DNA from: Yersinia mollaretii ATCC 43969
GTDB lineage: Bacteria > Pseudomonadota > Gammaproteobacteria > Enterobacterales > Enterobacteriaceae
Assembly (NCBI RefSeq): GCF_013282725.1
Contig: NZ_CP054043.1
Location: forward strand, 3,100,001-3,164,000
Length of the DNA: 64,000 bases
Direction: 5' to 3'
Below are positions 30,117 through 39,139 of this stretch, in pieces. The notes beneath the pieces are model-generated. The model made no database searches and was not told the origin of the DNA. It worked only from the letters and a program-made list of their open reading frames with translations. The position numbers and the translations under genes were made by a program. Positions within the stretch are counted from its first letter, which is position 1. Every line of letters begins with the position of its first letter.

Positions 30117-30872
30117 ATGAGTACCATAGACGTTAAAAAACTGACCAAACAGTTTAAAGGTCAACAGGTGCTGCACGGTATCGATCTTGAAGTGAATAGC
30201 GGTGAAGTGGTCGCGATCATCGGCCCTAGCGGTTCAGGCAAGACCACCTTATTGCGCAGTATTAACCTGCTGGAGATCCCCGATTCGGGGATTATTCGAG
30301 TCGGCGATATTGAGATTGATGGCAGCATACCTATCAGCAAGCAGCAGCGGCAGGTTCGCGCGCTGCGCCAGCAAGTCGGGTTTGTGTTCCAGAGCTTTAA
30401 TTTGTTTCCGCATCGTTCAGTGCTGGAGAACATTATTGAAGGGCCAGTGATTGTTAAAGGTGAAAAGCGGGCTTCGGCTGAAAAGCGCGCCCGTGAATTG
30501 CTGGCAAAAGTGGGATTGAGTGGCAAGGAGGATGCTTATCCACGACGCTTATCCGGTGGGCAGCAGCAAAGGGTCGCGATAGCACGGGCTTTGGCAATGC
30601 AACCACAGGTTATTCTGTTTGATGAGCCGACTTCTGCGTTGGACCCCGAACTGGTGGGGGAGGTGTTAAATACCATCCGTGCACTGGCAGAGGAAAAACG
30701 CACCATGGTTATCGTGACTCATGAAATGAGTTTTGCCCGCGATGTGGCGGACAGGGCGATTTTTATGGATCACGGACGGATCGTTGAGCAAGGCCCGGCG
30801 AAAGCGCTTTTTGCCCATCCGCAACACGAACGAACTCGACAGTTTCTTGATAAGTTTTTGAATAATCACTGA
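30117..30872 (+). CDS. tcyN: Cystine ABC transporter ATP-binding protein TcyN
   Basis: TcyN powers cystine import. The 251-residue product has Walker A GPSGSGKT at 36-43, a Q-loop (FQSFNLFPH), the signature LSGGQQQR, Walker B with ILFDEPTSALD, and the switch histidine (VIVTHEMSFA). It starts 2 bases after tcyL. A hairpin at 30913-30938 ends the operon. Confidence 0.97.
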   Translation: MSTIDVKKLTKQFKGQQVLHGIDLEVNSGEVVAIIGPSGSGKTTLLRSINLLEIPDSGIIRVGDIEIDGSIPISKQQRQVRALRQQVGFVFQSFNLFPHRSVLENIIEGPVIVKGEKRASAEKRARELLAKVGLSGKEDAYPRRLSGGQQQRVAIARALAMQPQVILFDEPTSALDPELVGEVLNTIRALAEEKRTMVIVTHEMSFARDVADRAIFMDHGRIVEQGPAKALFAHPQHERTRQFLDKFLNNH

Positions 30873-30912
30873 TTCGTCTGAATCTGAGTGTGATAGCTAA
30901 AGTGGGTTCAGA

Positions 30913-30938
30913 GGGGGCAGCTTATTGCCCCCGTTTTA
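30913..30938. terminator. Terminator between tcyN and the convergent toxin-antitoxin pair
   Basis: GGGGGCA (30913-30919) and TGCCCCC (30926-30932) form a 7-bp stem followed by GTTTTA on the plus strand, 40 bases after tcyN and just before the end of the convergent antitoxin gene. Confidence 0.75.
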
Positions 30939-30948
30939 CCTAGCCGCC

Positions 30949-31320
30949 TTACAGGAAGGCTTCGAGTTTAAGTCGATGAGCTGTGGTCTTAACTTCTTTC
31001 ATCCGCCCATGACCGGGCAATACTTTTTGTTCAACCGTCACTAATCCGGCTTTTTTCAGAATAGCCACATCGCGGGTGACAGCGCTGCGATCTCTTTTTA
31101 ACAGCGTTGAAAGGGAGGTGATAGAACCGGGATGCATCTTTACCGCCCGCAGCAGCACGATGCGGGCAGCACTGAGTACCCGCACCATCTCCAGCGGATC
31201 TTCAAAGGTAATCGTGTGTTCCTCGGGCAATGCTTTCCCTGCATCAGCCAAGGCTGCGAGCTGTTTGCCGCGTGTAAAAAAATCATCTTCCGTTGCTGTT
31301 TTGATGACGAGCTTGTCCAT
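30949..31320 (-). CDS. HTH regulator, probable antitoxin partner (TumA-like)
   Basis: A 123-residue protein with a winged-helix type HTH near its C-terminal half (ITSLSTLLKRDRSAVTRDVAI, about 75-95). I chose the ATG at 31320, which has AGGAGA six bases upstream; a longer frame exists. Its start codon overlaps the stop of the upstream gene (TAATG), the tight coupling typical of toxin-antitoxin pairs. The upstream gene resembles the TumE/DUF6516 toxin family, whose partner is a HTH antitoxin. The role is inferred from that pairing, not shown by the sequence. Confidence 0.75.
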   Translation of the reverse strand: MDKLVIKTATEDDFFTRGKQLAALADAGKALPEEHTITFEDPLEMVRVLSAARIVLLRAVKMHPGSITSLSTLLKRDRSAVTRDVAILKKAGLVTVEQKVLPGHGRMKEVKTTAHRLKLEAFL

Positions 31321-31613
31321 TAACTTCTCCTTAATGAAGTCCAATCCTTTTGAAAGCAATCCTCTACCTGTTCAAAGCTGATAAAATTAACCGCTTCAAT
31401 GCCGCCCAAATAGTGGCGATGATGGAAACCATGGGCATTGTCATAACCGATGACTCGACCATTATCACCCTGCGATAACCGGTGATTGATATAGGCTAAA
31501 TTATAGCGCGTCACAACACCGTACTGATCAGCCCATATCTCACGCCGTAATTGACCATTACCGCGCCGATTCGCAATTTTATGGAGCTCATCGACAATTT
31601 TCTTATCAGCCAT
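31320..31613 (-). CDS. TumE-like (DUF6516) toxin-family protein
   Basis: A small protein of 97 residues from the ATG at 31613 (112 from 31658). It has the feature I associate with the TumE/DUF6516 family: an RYNLAYINHR strand followed by VIGYDNAHGFHHRHYLGG, rich in Asp/His as in a small nuclease-type fold. GAGGTGA lies upstream of 31613 at a rather long spacing. It is first in a two-gene unit with the HTH gene. A short TTGTACACAA element 26 bases or more upstream could be an operator. Toxicity is a family-based inference. Confidence 0.7.
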   Translation of the reverse strand: MADKKIVDELHKIANRRGNGQLRREIWADQYGVVTRYNLAYINHRLSQGDNGRVIGYDNAHGFHHRHYLGGIEAVNFISFEQVEDCFQKDWTSLRRS

Positions 31614-31928
31614 GAGTATAATAATCACCTCTGTGGTTGTTGTACACAATATCTTCATTCAGAAGAAAGCTAGGGCGCAAACATCTCAGCAATTTGCTTG
31701 AATTAATAATGGGTTAATTGCCGCCGCCCGCACAAGTGGGCCAAACGAACTGTGCGGGATGCCGTCAGAAGAGAATGGTTTTGTTGCGGCTTTACATTAG
31801 GCGCTGCGAGCAATCTCGAAGAATAAGCCGCCAACGCTACGGCTACCGAGACAAAAATAAAGGCCCCGAAGGACCTTTATGCAGGAGTGATTAAGAGGCG
31901 GGATTGACCTAACCGCGAATGTGAAACC
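31614..31928. other. Gap between the toxin-antitoxin pair and putA
   Basis: No gene is seen. It holds the promoter region of the toxin-antitoxin pair on the right side of 31613, a stem CCCGCACA/TGTGCGGG (31727-31734 and 31751-31758) with a 16-base loop, and the putA terminator. Confidence 0.5.
31851..31878 (-). terminator. putA terminator
   Basis: On the minus strand AAAGGTCC-TTCG-GGGCCTTT forms an 8-bp stem with a stable UUCG-type tetraloop, followed by ATTTTTG. It lies 50 bases after the putA stop. Confidence 0.85.
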
Positions 31929-34900
31929 CTAGCCGATGGTCATCAGGCTGGCATTGCCGCCTGCCGCAGCGGTATTCACGCTGAGGGAGTGCTCAATTAA
32001 CAGGCGCTCCAGCAGGATATTCGTTTCGCCACGTGCGAAGCCTTGTACTGAGACAATCGGCCCGTCGATTTGCGCTACCTGCTCACAGACAGTGCGTAAC
32101 TGATCCGCATCGCCATGGTAGATAGCTGCATCAAAGCTCCCATTTGCCGTTTGCCAATCATGGGTGAGGGTAATGCGTGCTTGCACGACCGCCGGTAATT
32201 TGCGCAGCAGATCTTTTTGTACGCCATTTTCCGACCATAAAACCTCACTCCCGACCGCCAATACGGCGGCCAGTTGCACCAGCGCATCCGCTTCGGTATC
32301 GGCCAAGCAGAGGACGCGTTCGCGGGGGAGTAGGGCGTAGGTGTTGCGTTCACCAGTCGGCCCAGGTAGCAGCCGGACAGTCCCCCCTTGCGCCAGTTCA
32401 CCATAGCGCTGTGCCAACTGGGACAACTCGCTATGTTGCTGTGCGTCCATCCACGTGATCAGCGCGTGATGGGCCGTTTGTAACACCTCGCGGCCCGCGA
32501 TATTCGGTGCCTGCTCATTATCTTGCTGCGCCAGTGTGTTGATCACCGCATCTTCTGGACGATGAGAGAGCAGGCGGTATAAGTAGAGCGGCCCCCCCGC
32601 TTTTGGCCCTGTTCCTGACAGCCCTTCGCCGCCGAAAGGTTGGACGCCAACAACCGCCCCAACCATATTGCGGTTAACATAGAGGTTGCCCACTTTGGCT
32701 TTTTCAGTGATATGGGAAATGGTTTCATCAATACGGGTGTGAATACCTAATGTTAAACCATAACCAGATGCATTGATTTGATCGACCAAAGCACTGAGGT
32801 TCTGTCGCTGGAAGCGCACGACATGTAGCACCGGGCCGAAGATCTCTTTTTGCAGCTCATCAAAGCTCTCCAGCTCGATCAGGGTTGGTTTGATGAAGGT
32901 ACCGCGTTGCCACTCTGGCTCATCCTGCGGGTTGGCGCGAGCCGCCTGATAAACTTTACGTCCTTTGGCGCGCATTGCCTGAATATGGCGCTCAATGCCC
33001 GCTTTGGCGTCGGCATCAATCACGGGTCCAATATCGGTAGAGAGGCGCTCTGGGTTGCCCATGCGGCACTCCGCCATCGCGCCGCGCAGCATCTGTAAGG
33101 TATGCTCAGCAACATCATCCTGAATGCAGAGAATACGCAGGGCAGAGCAGCGCTGACCCGCACTGTCGAAGGCCGATGCCACCACGTCAGTTACCACCTG
33201 TTCGGTGAGTGCTGATGAGTCCACGATCATGGCATTGAGGCCACCGGTTTCAGCAATCAGCGGGGTTGGGCGACCTTGTGGGTCGAGTCGGCCGGCAATG
33301 CTGCGCTGCAAAATGGCCGCCACTTCGGTGGAGCCAGTGAACATCACACCGCGCACACGGGGATCATTCACCAGTGTTGCCCCGACACTATCACCTTGCC
33401 CCGGTAACAGTTGCAATACACCTTGCGGAATCCCGGCTGCCAGTAAGATACGCACCGCCTGTGCGGCAATGAGCGGTGTCTGTTCTGCGGGTTTGGCTAA
33501 CACACTGTTACCGGCAGCCAGTGCGGCGGCGATCTGACCGGTAAAGATTGCCAGTGGGAAGTTCCACGGGCTGATGCACACCACTGGCCCCAGTGGGCGG
33601 TGGCTGTCATTGGCAAAGTTATCTCGTACTAATCCGGCATAATAGTGCAGAAAATCAACGGCTTCACGTACTTCGGCAATAGCATTACTAAAGGTTTTAC
33701 CCGCTTCGCGGACCAGTATCCCCATCAGGGTTTGCATCTGAGCTTCCATCAACTCGGCAGCACGCACCAAGATGGCGGCGCGTTCAACGGGTGGGGTTGC
33801 AAACCAGATAGCCCCTGCACTGGCGGCGGCCTCCAAGGCGCGGCTGACTTCAGCCGTCGTCGCTTCACGCACGTAACCGACAATATCAGTCGGTTCAGCC
33901 GGATTGGTCACGGCTTTTTCTGTTCTATTATCCAGTTCAGCGCCACTATTCAAGTCAGCCCCACTGTCCAGCTCGGCATCAATGATAGGTTCTGCCCGCC
34001 ACACTTGGCTGGCACTGGTGAGTAGGGCGCTGGAGAGTGAGGCCAAACGGTGTTCGTTCGCCAGATCCAATCCGCTGGAGTTGGCCCGCTCTTTACCGTA
34101 CAACTCACGCGGTAATGGGATGCGCGGATGCGGCAAACCGAGTTGCCCCTCACTGGCCGCTATCGCCTCTACCGCGCTGACTGGATCGGCAACCAGTTCA
34201 TCCAGTGGCAGTGTGGCATCCGCAATGCGGTTCACAAATGAAGTGTTAGCTCCGTTTTCCAGCAGGCGGCGCACCAGATAGGCGAGTAGAGTTTCATGAG
34301 TCCCTACCGGCGCATAAATACGGCATGGGCGGTTAAGTTTACCGTCAGCCACTCTCCCCACCACTTGCTCATACAGCGGCTCACCCATGCCATGCAGACA
34401 TTGGAACTCATACTGGCCGGGGTAGTAATTTTGCCCCGCCAGATGATAAATCGCCGCTAAAGTATGTGCGTTATGTGTCGCAAATTGAGGGTAAATCAGG
34501 CTAGGCACCGCCAGCAATTTACGGGCGCAGGCCAGATAAGAGACATCGGTATACACTTTGCGGGTGTACACCGGATAACCCTCCAAACCCTCCACTTGGG
34601 CGCGCTTAATTTCGCTATCCCAATACGCCCCTTTGACCAAACGAATCATCAGTCGGCGACGGCTACGCTGAGCCATATCTATCACGGCATCAATGGTTGC
34701 AGGGCAGCGCTTCTGGTAAGCCTGAATCACGAAACCGATCCCATTCCAACCGGCAAGTTTGGGTTCAAAGCAGAGTTTTTCCAGCAGATCGAGTGAAATT
34801 TCCAGACGATCGGCCTCTTCTGCATCAATGTTAATCCCGATGTCATACTGGCGAGCTTGTAAGGTGAGCGACAGTAATCGCGGATAAAGCTCATCCATCA

Positions 34901-35936
34901 CCCGTTGGTATTGAGCGCGACTATAGCGGGGGTGTAGGGCGGAAAGCTTGATGGAGATGCCCGGCCCCTCATAAATGCCCCGTCCATTGGAGGCTTTGCC
35001 AATGGCGTGAATTGCCTGCTGGTAGGAGAGCAGATAGGCCTGCGCGTCAGCTTCAGTCAGCGCGGCTTCCCCTAACATATCGTATGAGTAGCGAAACCCT
35101 TTATCTTCCAGCTTACGGGCATTTGCCAGTGCTTCGGCGATGGTTTCACCAGTGACGAATTGTTCACCCATCAGGCGCATCGCCATATCCACGCCTTTAC
35201 GGATCAGTGGCTCGCCACCTTTGCCGATAATGCGGTTCAGTGAGCTGGAGAGTTTGACTTCGTTATGGGTCGAAACCAGATGCCCGGTAAACAGCAAGCC
35301 CCAAGTGGCGGCATTGACAAACATGGATGGGCTGCGGCCCAGATGGGAGTGCCAGTTGCCGTTGCTGATTTTGTCGCGGATCAGCGCGTCACGGGTCGGT
35401 TTGTCAGGAATCCGCAGCAGGGCTTCCGCCAGACACATCAAGGCTACGCCTTCTTGCGAAGAGAGGGAGAACTCTTGCAGCAACCCCTGCACGATCCCCG
35501 CACGGCCATTGGCGCTTTTTTGATTGCGTAGTTTCTCGGCAATGGAGTAGGCGAGGGAGTGTGTGGCTTGCGCCAAATCAGCCGGCAAACGCGCTTGCTC
35601 CAATAACATCGGGATAGCTTCTGTTTCCGGACGGCGATAGGCCGCAGTGATGGCGGCGCGGGTCACTGATTGTGGCAACACCTGCTCGGCAAAATCTAAA
35701 AATGGCTGGTGGGCGCTGTCAGCGACTTGCGGCATAATGTCGTCCGCTTCCAGTGGCTGAGGGGCATAGGTCGTTGGAAGTTCAGGTAATTCACTGCCAC
35801 TTTCCAGTCGCTCTAAATAGTTAAAGATGGCCTGCTTGATTAGCCAGTGCGGCGTGCGGTCTATCCGTTGTGCTGCGCCCTTGATTCGGTCGCGGGTCGC
35901 TTCATCGAGTTTTACGCCCATTGTGGTGCTAGCCAT
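31929..35936 (-). CDS. putA: Trifunctional PutA: proline dehydrogenase, P5C dehydrogenase, repressor
   Basis: PutA oxidises proline to glutamate in two steps and, when not membrane-bound, represses put transcription. The 1335-residue product has the N-terminal ribbon-helix-helix (about 1-47, MGVKLDEATRDRIKGAAQRI), the proline dehydrogenase barrel (about 260-570) and the aldehyde dehydrogenase domain with the catalytic cysteine in DSAGQRCSALR. It ends in the C-terminal domain of long PutAs. A low-complexity Asp/Ser/Gly segment near residue 655-675 is extra compared with E. coli as I remember it. Divergent from putP. Confidence 0.97.
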   Translation of the reverse strand: MASTTMGVKLDEATRDRIKGAAQRIDRTPHWLIKQAIFNYLERLESGSELPELPTTYAPQPLEADDIMPQVADSAHQPFLDFAEQVLPQSVTRAAITAAYRRPETEAIPMLLEQARLPADLAQATHSLAYSIAEKLRNQKSANGRAGIVQGLLQEFSLSSQEGVALMCLAEALLRIPDKPTRDALIRDKISNGNWHSHLGRSPSMFVNAATWGLLFTGHLVSTHNEVKLSSSLNRIIGKGGEPLIRKGVDMAMRLMGEQFVTGETIAEALANARKLEDKGFRYSYDMLGEAALTEADAQAYLLSYQQAIHAIGKASNGRGIYEGPGISIKLSALHPRYSRAQYQRVMDELYPRLLSLTLQARQYDIGINIDAEEADRLEISLDLLEKLCFEPKLAGWNGIGFVIQAYQKRCPATIDAVIDMAQRSRRRLMIRLVKGAYWDSEIKRAQVEGLEGYPVYTRKVYTDVSYLACARKLLAVPSLIYPQFATHNAHTLAAIYHLAGQNYYPGQYEFQCLHGMGEPLYEQVVGRVADGKLNRPCRIYAPVGTHETLLAYLVRRLLENGANTSFVNRIADATLPLDELVADPVSAVEAIAASEGQLGLPHPRIPLPRELYGKERANSSGLDLANEHRLASLSSALLTSASQVWRAEPIIDAELDSGADLNSGAELDNRTEKAVTNPAEPTDIVGYVREATTAEVSRALEAAASAGAIWFATPPVERAAILVRAAELMEAQMQTLMGILVREAGKTFSNAIAEVREAVDFLHYYAGLVRDNFANDSHRPLGPVVCISPWNFPLAIFTGQIAAALAAGNSVLAKPAEQTPLIAAQAVRILLAAGIPQGVLQLLPGQGDSVGATLVNDPRVRGVMFTGSTEVAAILQRSIAGRLDPQGRPTPLIAETGGLNAMIVDSSALTEQVVTDVVASAFDSAGQRCSALRILCIQDDVAEHTLQMLRGAMAECRMGNPERLSTDIGPVIDADAKAGIERHIQAMRAKGRKVYQAARANPQDEPEWQRGTFIKPTLIELESFDELQKEIFGPVLHVVRFQRQNLSALVDQINASGYGLTLGIHTRIDETISHITEKAKVGNLYVNRNMVGAVVGVQPFGGEGLSGTGPKAGGPLYLYRLLSHRPEDAVINTLAQQDNEQAPNIAGREVLQTAHHALITWMDAQQHSELSQLAQRYGELAQGGTVRLLPGPTGERNTYALLPRERVLCLADTEADALVQLAAVLAVGSEVLWSENGVQKDLLRKLPAVVQARITLTHDWQTANGSFDAAIYHGDADQLRTVCEQVAQIDGPIVSVQGFARGETNILLERLLIEHSLSVNTAAAGGNASLMTIG

Positions 35937-35994
35937 GCTGTCAGGCTCCTTTTATAAGGGGAGTTATGATTTTATTTCCGACAATATCAATCAT

Positions 35995-36012
35995 GTTGCA
36001 ACTTTGTGCAAC
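35995..36012. promoter_or_regulatory. PutA operator (inverted GTTGCA pair)
   Basis: GTTGCA (35995-36000) and TGCAAC (36007-36012) are inverted around 6 bases. GTTGCA is the core bound by the PutA ribbon-helix-helix in E. coli. It lies about 60 bases before putA. Confidence 0.7.
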
Positions 36013-36334
36013 CGTGTTAAATCAGGCATGTGAATGAACTGTGAATTCAGTCTGGTTTTTAACAATTATTCAGAGGGAGAGATAGCGAATATATTACGAG
36101 TTGTGATGGCGAAGACTAATAATAGTAGGATTTGTGGGGTGTTTACCTCAGGTATCACTCATTTTGTCATGGAAGGTGTCACTCCAAACGCGGCTTAATG
36201 TGATGTGGCGTGAATTTTTTGTAAATAATTTGTTTAAATTGTTGTGGGTGAAGAAAGTCCTCCACTAGGATAGCAACCTCGAGCTAGCGGTTCGCTGGCG
36301 AATAGTTGTACTAATAATTTTTTTAAGGTTGGAT
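36013..36334. other. putA-putP divergent control region
   Basis: This part of the divergent region contains no gene. It is AT-rich; promoters for putA and putP must lie here and in the adjoining segments, but no single -35/-10 pair stands out. Confidence 0.5.
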
Positions 36335-36388
36335 GTTTATCTGCGGTTAACAGTTTATCTGAGGTTAATCGTTTGTCTCTGGTGCAAC
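36335..36388. repeat. Three 18-bp tandem units ending in a PutA operator core
   Basis: GTTTATCTGCGGTTAACA (36335-36352), GTTTATCTGAGGTTAATC (36353-36370) and the more divergent GTTTGTCTCTGGTGCAAC (36371-36388) follow without gaps. The last unit ends in TGCAAC, the PutA operator core on the other strand. It lies about 110 bases before putP. Confidence 0.65.
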
Positions 36389-36496
36389 TGAGTGTCACGT
36401 TCCGACCATCCAGAGATAAACATGATGCCGCCCTCAGAGAGAAGAACTAAAAATAGCAGACATATTAAAACGATAAAGGCACTAGGGAGACATTGC

Positions 36497-37981
36497 ATGA
36501 CCATGAATACACCGATGTTGGTGACTTTTTTAGTTTACATTTTTGGGATGATATTGATTGGCCTCATGGCCTACCGGGCAACCAATAGCTTTGATGATTA
36601 CATTCTGGGCGGGCGAAGTTTAGGCAGTGTCGTGACGGCACTCTCTGCTGGCGCTTCCGATATGAGTGGCTGGCTTTTGATGGGGCTTCCGGGTGCGATT
36701 TTTCTGTCGGGTATCTCCGAAAGCTGGATAGCCATTGGTTTGACAATTGGTGCTTATCTTAACTGGAAGTTGGTCGCTGGCCGTTTGCGGGTTCATACCG
36801 AAGCCAATAATAACGCGCTGACCTTACCGGATTATTTCACCAGCCGATTTGAAGATAAAAGTAAATTGCTGCGGGTGATATCAGCCGTGGTGATTTTGGT
36901 CTTCTTTACCATTTATTGTGCATCAGGCATTGTGGCTGGGGCGCGTCTGTTTGAAAGCACCTTTGACATGAGTTATGGCACGGCGTTGTGGGCGGGAGCG
37001 GCAGCCACTATCGCCTACACCTTTATTGGTGGTTTCCTTGCGGTCAGTTGGACCGATACCGTGCAGGCGACACTGATGATTTTCGCCCTGATATTAACGC
37101 CGATTATCGTTATTCTGGCGGTGGGAGGCATCGATACATCAATGATGGTTATCGCCGCGAAAAACCCAGCCAATATCGATATGTTTAAAGGGTTGAATCT
37201 GGTCGCTATTCTCTCGCTGTTGGGCTGGGGTTTAGGCTATTTCGGCCAGCCGCATATTCTGGCGCGTTTTATGGCGGCAGACTCCCATCGGACGATTCGT
37301 AGTGCTCGTCGCATCAGTATGACTTGGATGATCCTCTGTCTGGCAGGGACGATTGCGGTGGGCTTCTTTGGTATCGCCTACTTTGAAAACCACCCAGAGC
37401 AAGCGGGAAATGTGACCCAAAATGGGGAGCGGGTATTCATCGAGTTAGCCAAGCTGCTGTTCAACCCATGGATTGCCGGTATTCTGCTCTCCGCCATTCT
37501 GGCAGCGGTCATGAGTACATTAAGCTGCCAGTTGTTAGTGTGTTCTAGTGCGCTGACAGAAGATCTGTATAAAGCCTTCCTGCGCAAAAAAGCCAGCCAG
37601 AAAGAGTTAGTCTGGGTTGGCCGTGCCATGGTGTTGCTGGTGGCATTGATCGCCATTGCACTGGCAGCGGACCCTGATAACCGCGTGCTGGGTCTGGTCA
37701 GTTATGCCTGGGCAGGCTTTGGGGCAGCATTTGGCCCAGTGGTGCTCATCTCGGTGACATGGCCACGCATGACCCGCAATGGCGCACTGGCGGGGATGCT
37801 GATTGGGGCTATCACCGTTATCGTCTGGAAACAGTACGCATGGCTGGGCTTGTACGAGATTATCCCCGGCTTTGTGTTCGCGTGTATCGCCATTGTGGTG
37901 GTGAGCTTGATGGGTAAAGCACCGAGCAATGCCATTACCGAACGTTTCCGCGATGCTGAAGCGGAGTTCAAAACCGTTTAA
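36497..37981 (+). CDS. putP: Sodium/proline symporter PutP
   Basis: PutP imports proline with sodium across the inner membrane. The ATG at 36497 (GGGAGA upstream) begins MTMNTPMLVTFLVYIFGMIL, matching the E. coli start; the frame is open further upstream. The 494-residue product has the SSS-family segments YILGGRSLGSVVTALSAGAS and VQATLMIFALILTP and about 13 membrane helices. Divergent from putA and probably repressed by PutA in the absence of proline. Confidence 0.97.
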   Translation: MTMNTPMLVTFLVYIFGMILIGLMAYRATNSFDDYILGGRSLGSVVTALSAGASDMSGWLLMGLPGAIFLSGISESWIAIGLTIGAYLNWKLVAGRLRVHTEANNNALTLPDYFTSRFEDKSKLLRVISAVVILVFFTIYCASGIVAGARLFESTFDMSYGTALWAGAAATIAYTFIGGFLAVSWTDTVQATLMIFALILTPIIVILAVGGIDTSMMVIAAKNPANIDMFKGLNLVAILSLLGWGLGYFGQPHILARFMAADSHRTIRSARRISMTWMILCLAGTIAVGFFGIAYFENHPEQAGNVTQNGERVFIELAKLLFNPWIAGILLSAILAAVMSTLSCQLLVCSSALTEDLYKAFLRKKASQKELVWVGRAMVLLVALIAIALAADPDNRVLGLVSYAWAGFGAAFGPVVLISVTWPRMTRNGALAGMLIGAITVIVWKQYAWLGLYEIIPGFVFACIAIVVVSLMGKAPSNAITERFRDAEAEFKTV

Positions 37982-38005
37982 TCACCGCGTTGACTTTACT
38001 TAATC

Positions 38006-38035
38006 AGCCTCCTACCAAAATAGGGGGCTTTTTTT
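38006..38035 (+). terminator. putP terminator
   Basis: AGCCTCCTA (38006-38014) pairs with TAGGGGGCT (38021-38029; one U-G pair) and is followed by seven T residues. Confidence 0.92.
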
Positions 38036-38171
38036 ATAGGAAAACCGGCCTGTTTTGCTCGCGATATGACGTGGCATCCTGATGAATTCATGCGTTATCT
38101 CACCACTCAGAAACAATTTGCCACACTTTGATTAACAATATTCTTACGCGCTCTATTGAATTTCTTTTTAA

Positions 38172-38190
38172 CAGAATGATAATCACTATC
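38172..38190 (+). promoter_or_regulatory. Fur box upstream of efeUOB
   Basis: CAGAATGATAATCACTATC matches the 19-bp Fur consensus (GATAATGATAATCATTATC) at 16 positions, about 85 bases before the efeU start. It implies iron repression of efeUOB. Confidence 0.8.
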
Positions 38191-38274
38191 GTTTTGAGTT
38201 TTACTTTTCTTTACGCAAATTGACGTTGCTTGTCATCATCGCGTTATACCCATACCTACCGCAGGGGTTCCGGC

Positions 38275-39120
38275 ATGTTCGTCCCATTTCTTATTATGTT
38301 TCGTGAAGGGCTGGAGGCAGCACTGATTGTTAGCCTGATCGCCAGCTATCTTAAACGTACTCAACGCGGTCAATGGATGGGGGCAGTGTGGGTTGGTGTG
38401 ATCACAGCGGCGGCGCTCTGTCTGGCTATCGGCATCTTTATTAATGAAACTACTGGTGAGTTTCCGCAAAAGCAGCAAGAGCTGTTTGAAGGGATTATCG
38501 CGGTGGTGGCGGTGTGCATATTAACCTATATGGTTTTCTGGATGCGCAAAGTGTCCAAGTCAGTCAAAACACATCTGGAAGGGGCAATCGACAGCGCCCT
38601 CAATTCTGGCCGGAGTCAGGGCTGGGCCTTGGTCGCTATGGTCTTCTTTGCCGTGGCTCGGGAAGGGCTTGAGTCCGTATTCTTCTTACTGGCGGCTTTC
38701 CAGCAAGATGTCGGCATTGGCGCGCCCATCGGGGCCATATTGGGGTTAACCTGCGCTATTCTGGTCGGCATGGCGATCTACTGGGGTGGCATCAAGTTGC
38801 ATCTGGCTAAATTCTTCAAATGGACCAGCCTGTTTATTCTGTTTGTTGCCGCAGGGCTGGCAGCGGGTGCGATAAGAGCCTTCCATGAGGCGGGTCTGTG
38901 GAACCATTTTCAAGATATCGCCTTTGATCTGACCCATGTGCTCTCAACACACTCACTGTTTGGCACCTTCCTCGAAGGCATGTTCGGCTATCAAGAAGCG
39001 CCAACCGTCAGTGAAGTAGCGGTCTACTTTATCTATCTGATTCCGGCATTAATCCTATTTTTCCTTCCACCCCGCACCACGGCGGCCACAACCGCCCCTG
39101 CTGCGCGGAAAACTCACTAA
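38275..39120 (+). CDS. efeU: Ferrous iron permease EfeU
   Basis: EfeU is an Ftr1/OFeT-type membrane permease that imports ferrous iron at low pH with EfeO and EfeB. The ATG at 38275 (AGGGG upstream) gives 281 residues beginning FVPFLIMFREGLEAALI. Both iron-binding REGLE motifs are intact (REGLEAA near residue 10, REGLESV near residue 128), among seven predicted helices. The reading frame is unbroken, unlike E. coli K-12 where efeU is frameshifted. Confidence 0.96.
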   Translation: MFVPFLIMFREGLEAALIVSLIASYLKRTQRGQWMGAVWVGVITAAALCLAIGIFINETTGEFPQKQQELFEGIIAVVAVCILTYMVFWMRKVSKSVKTHLEGAIDSALNSGRSQGWALVAMVFFAVAREGLESVFFLLAAFQQDVGIGAPIGAILGLTCAILVGMAIYWGGIKLHLAKFFKWTSLFILFVAAGLAAGAIRAFHEAGLWNHFQDIAFDLTHVLSTHSLFGTFLEGMFGYQEAPTVSEVAVYFIYLIPALILFFLPPRTTAATTAPAARKTH

Positions 39121-39139
39121 TCATTCAGGGATTTATCAC

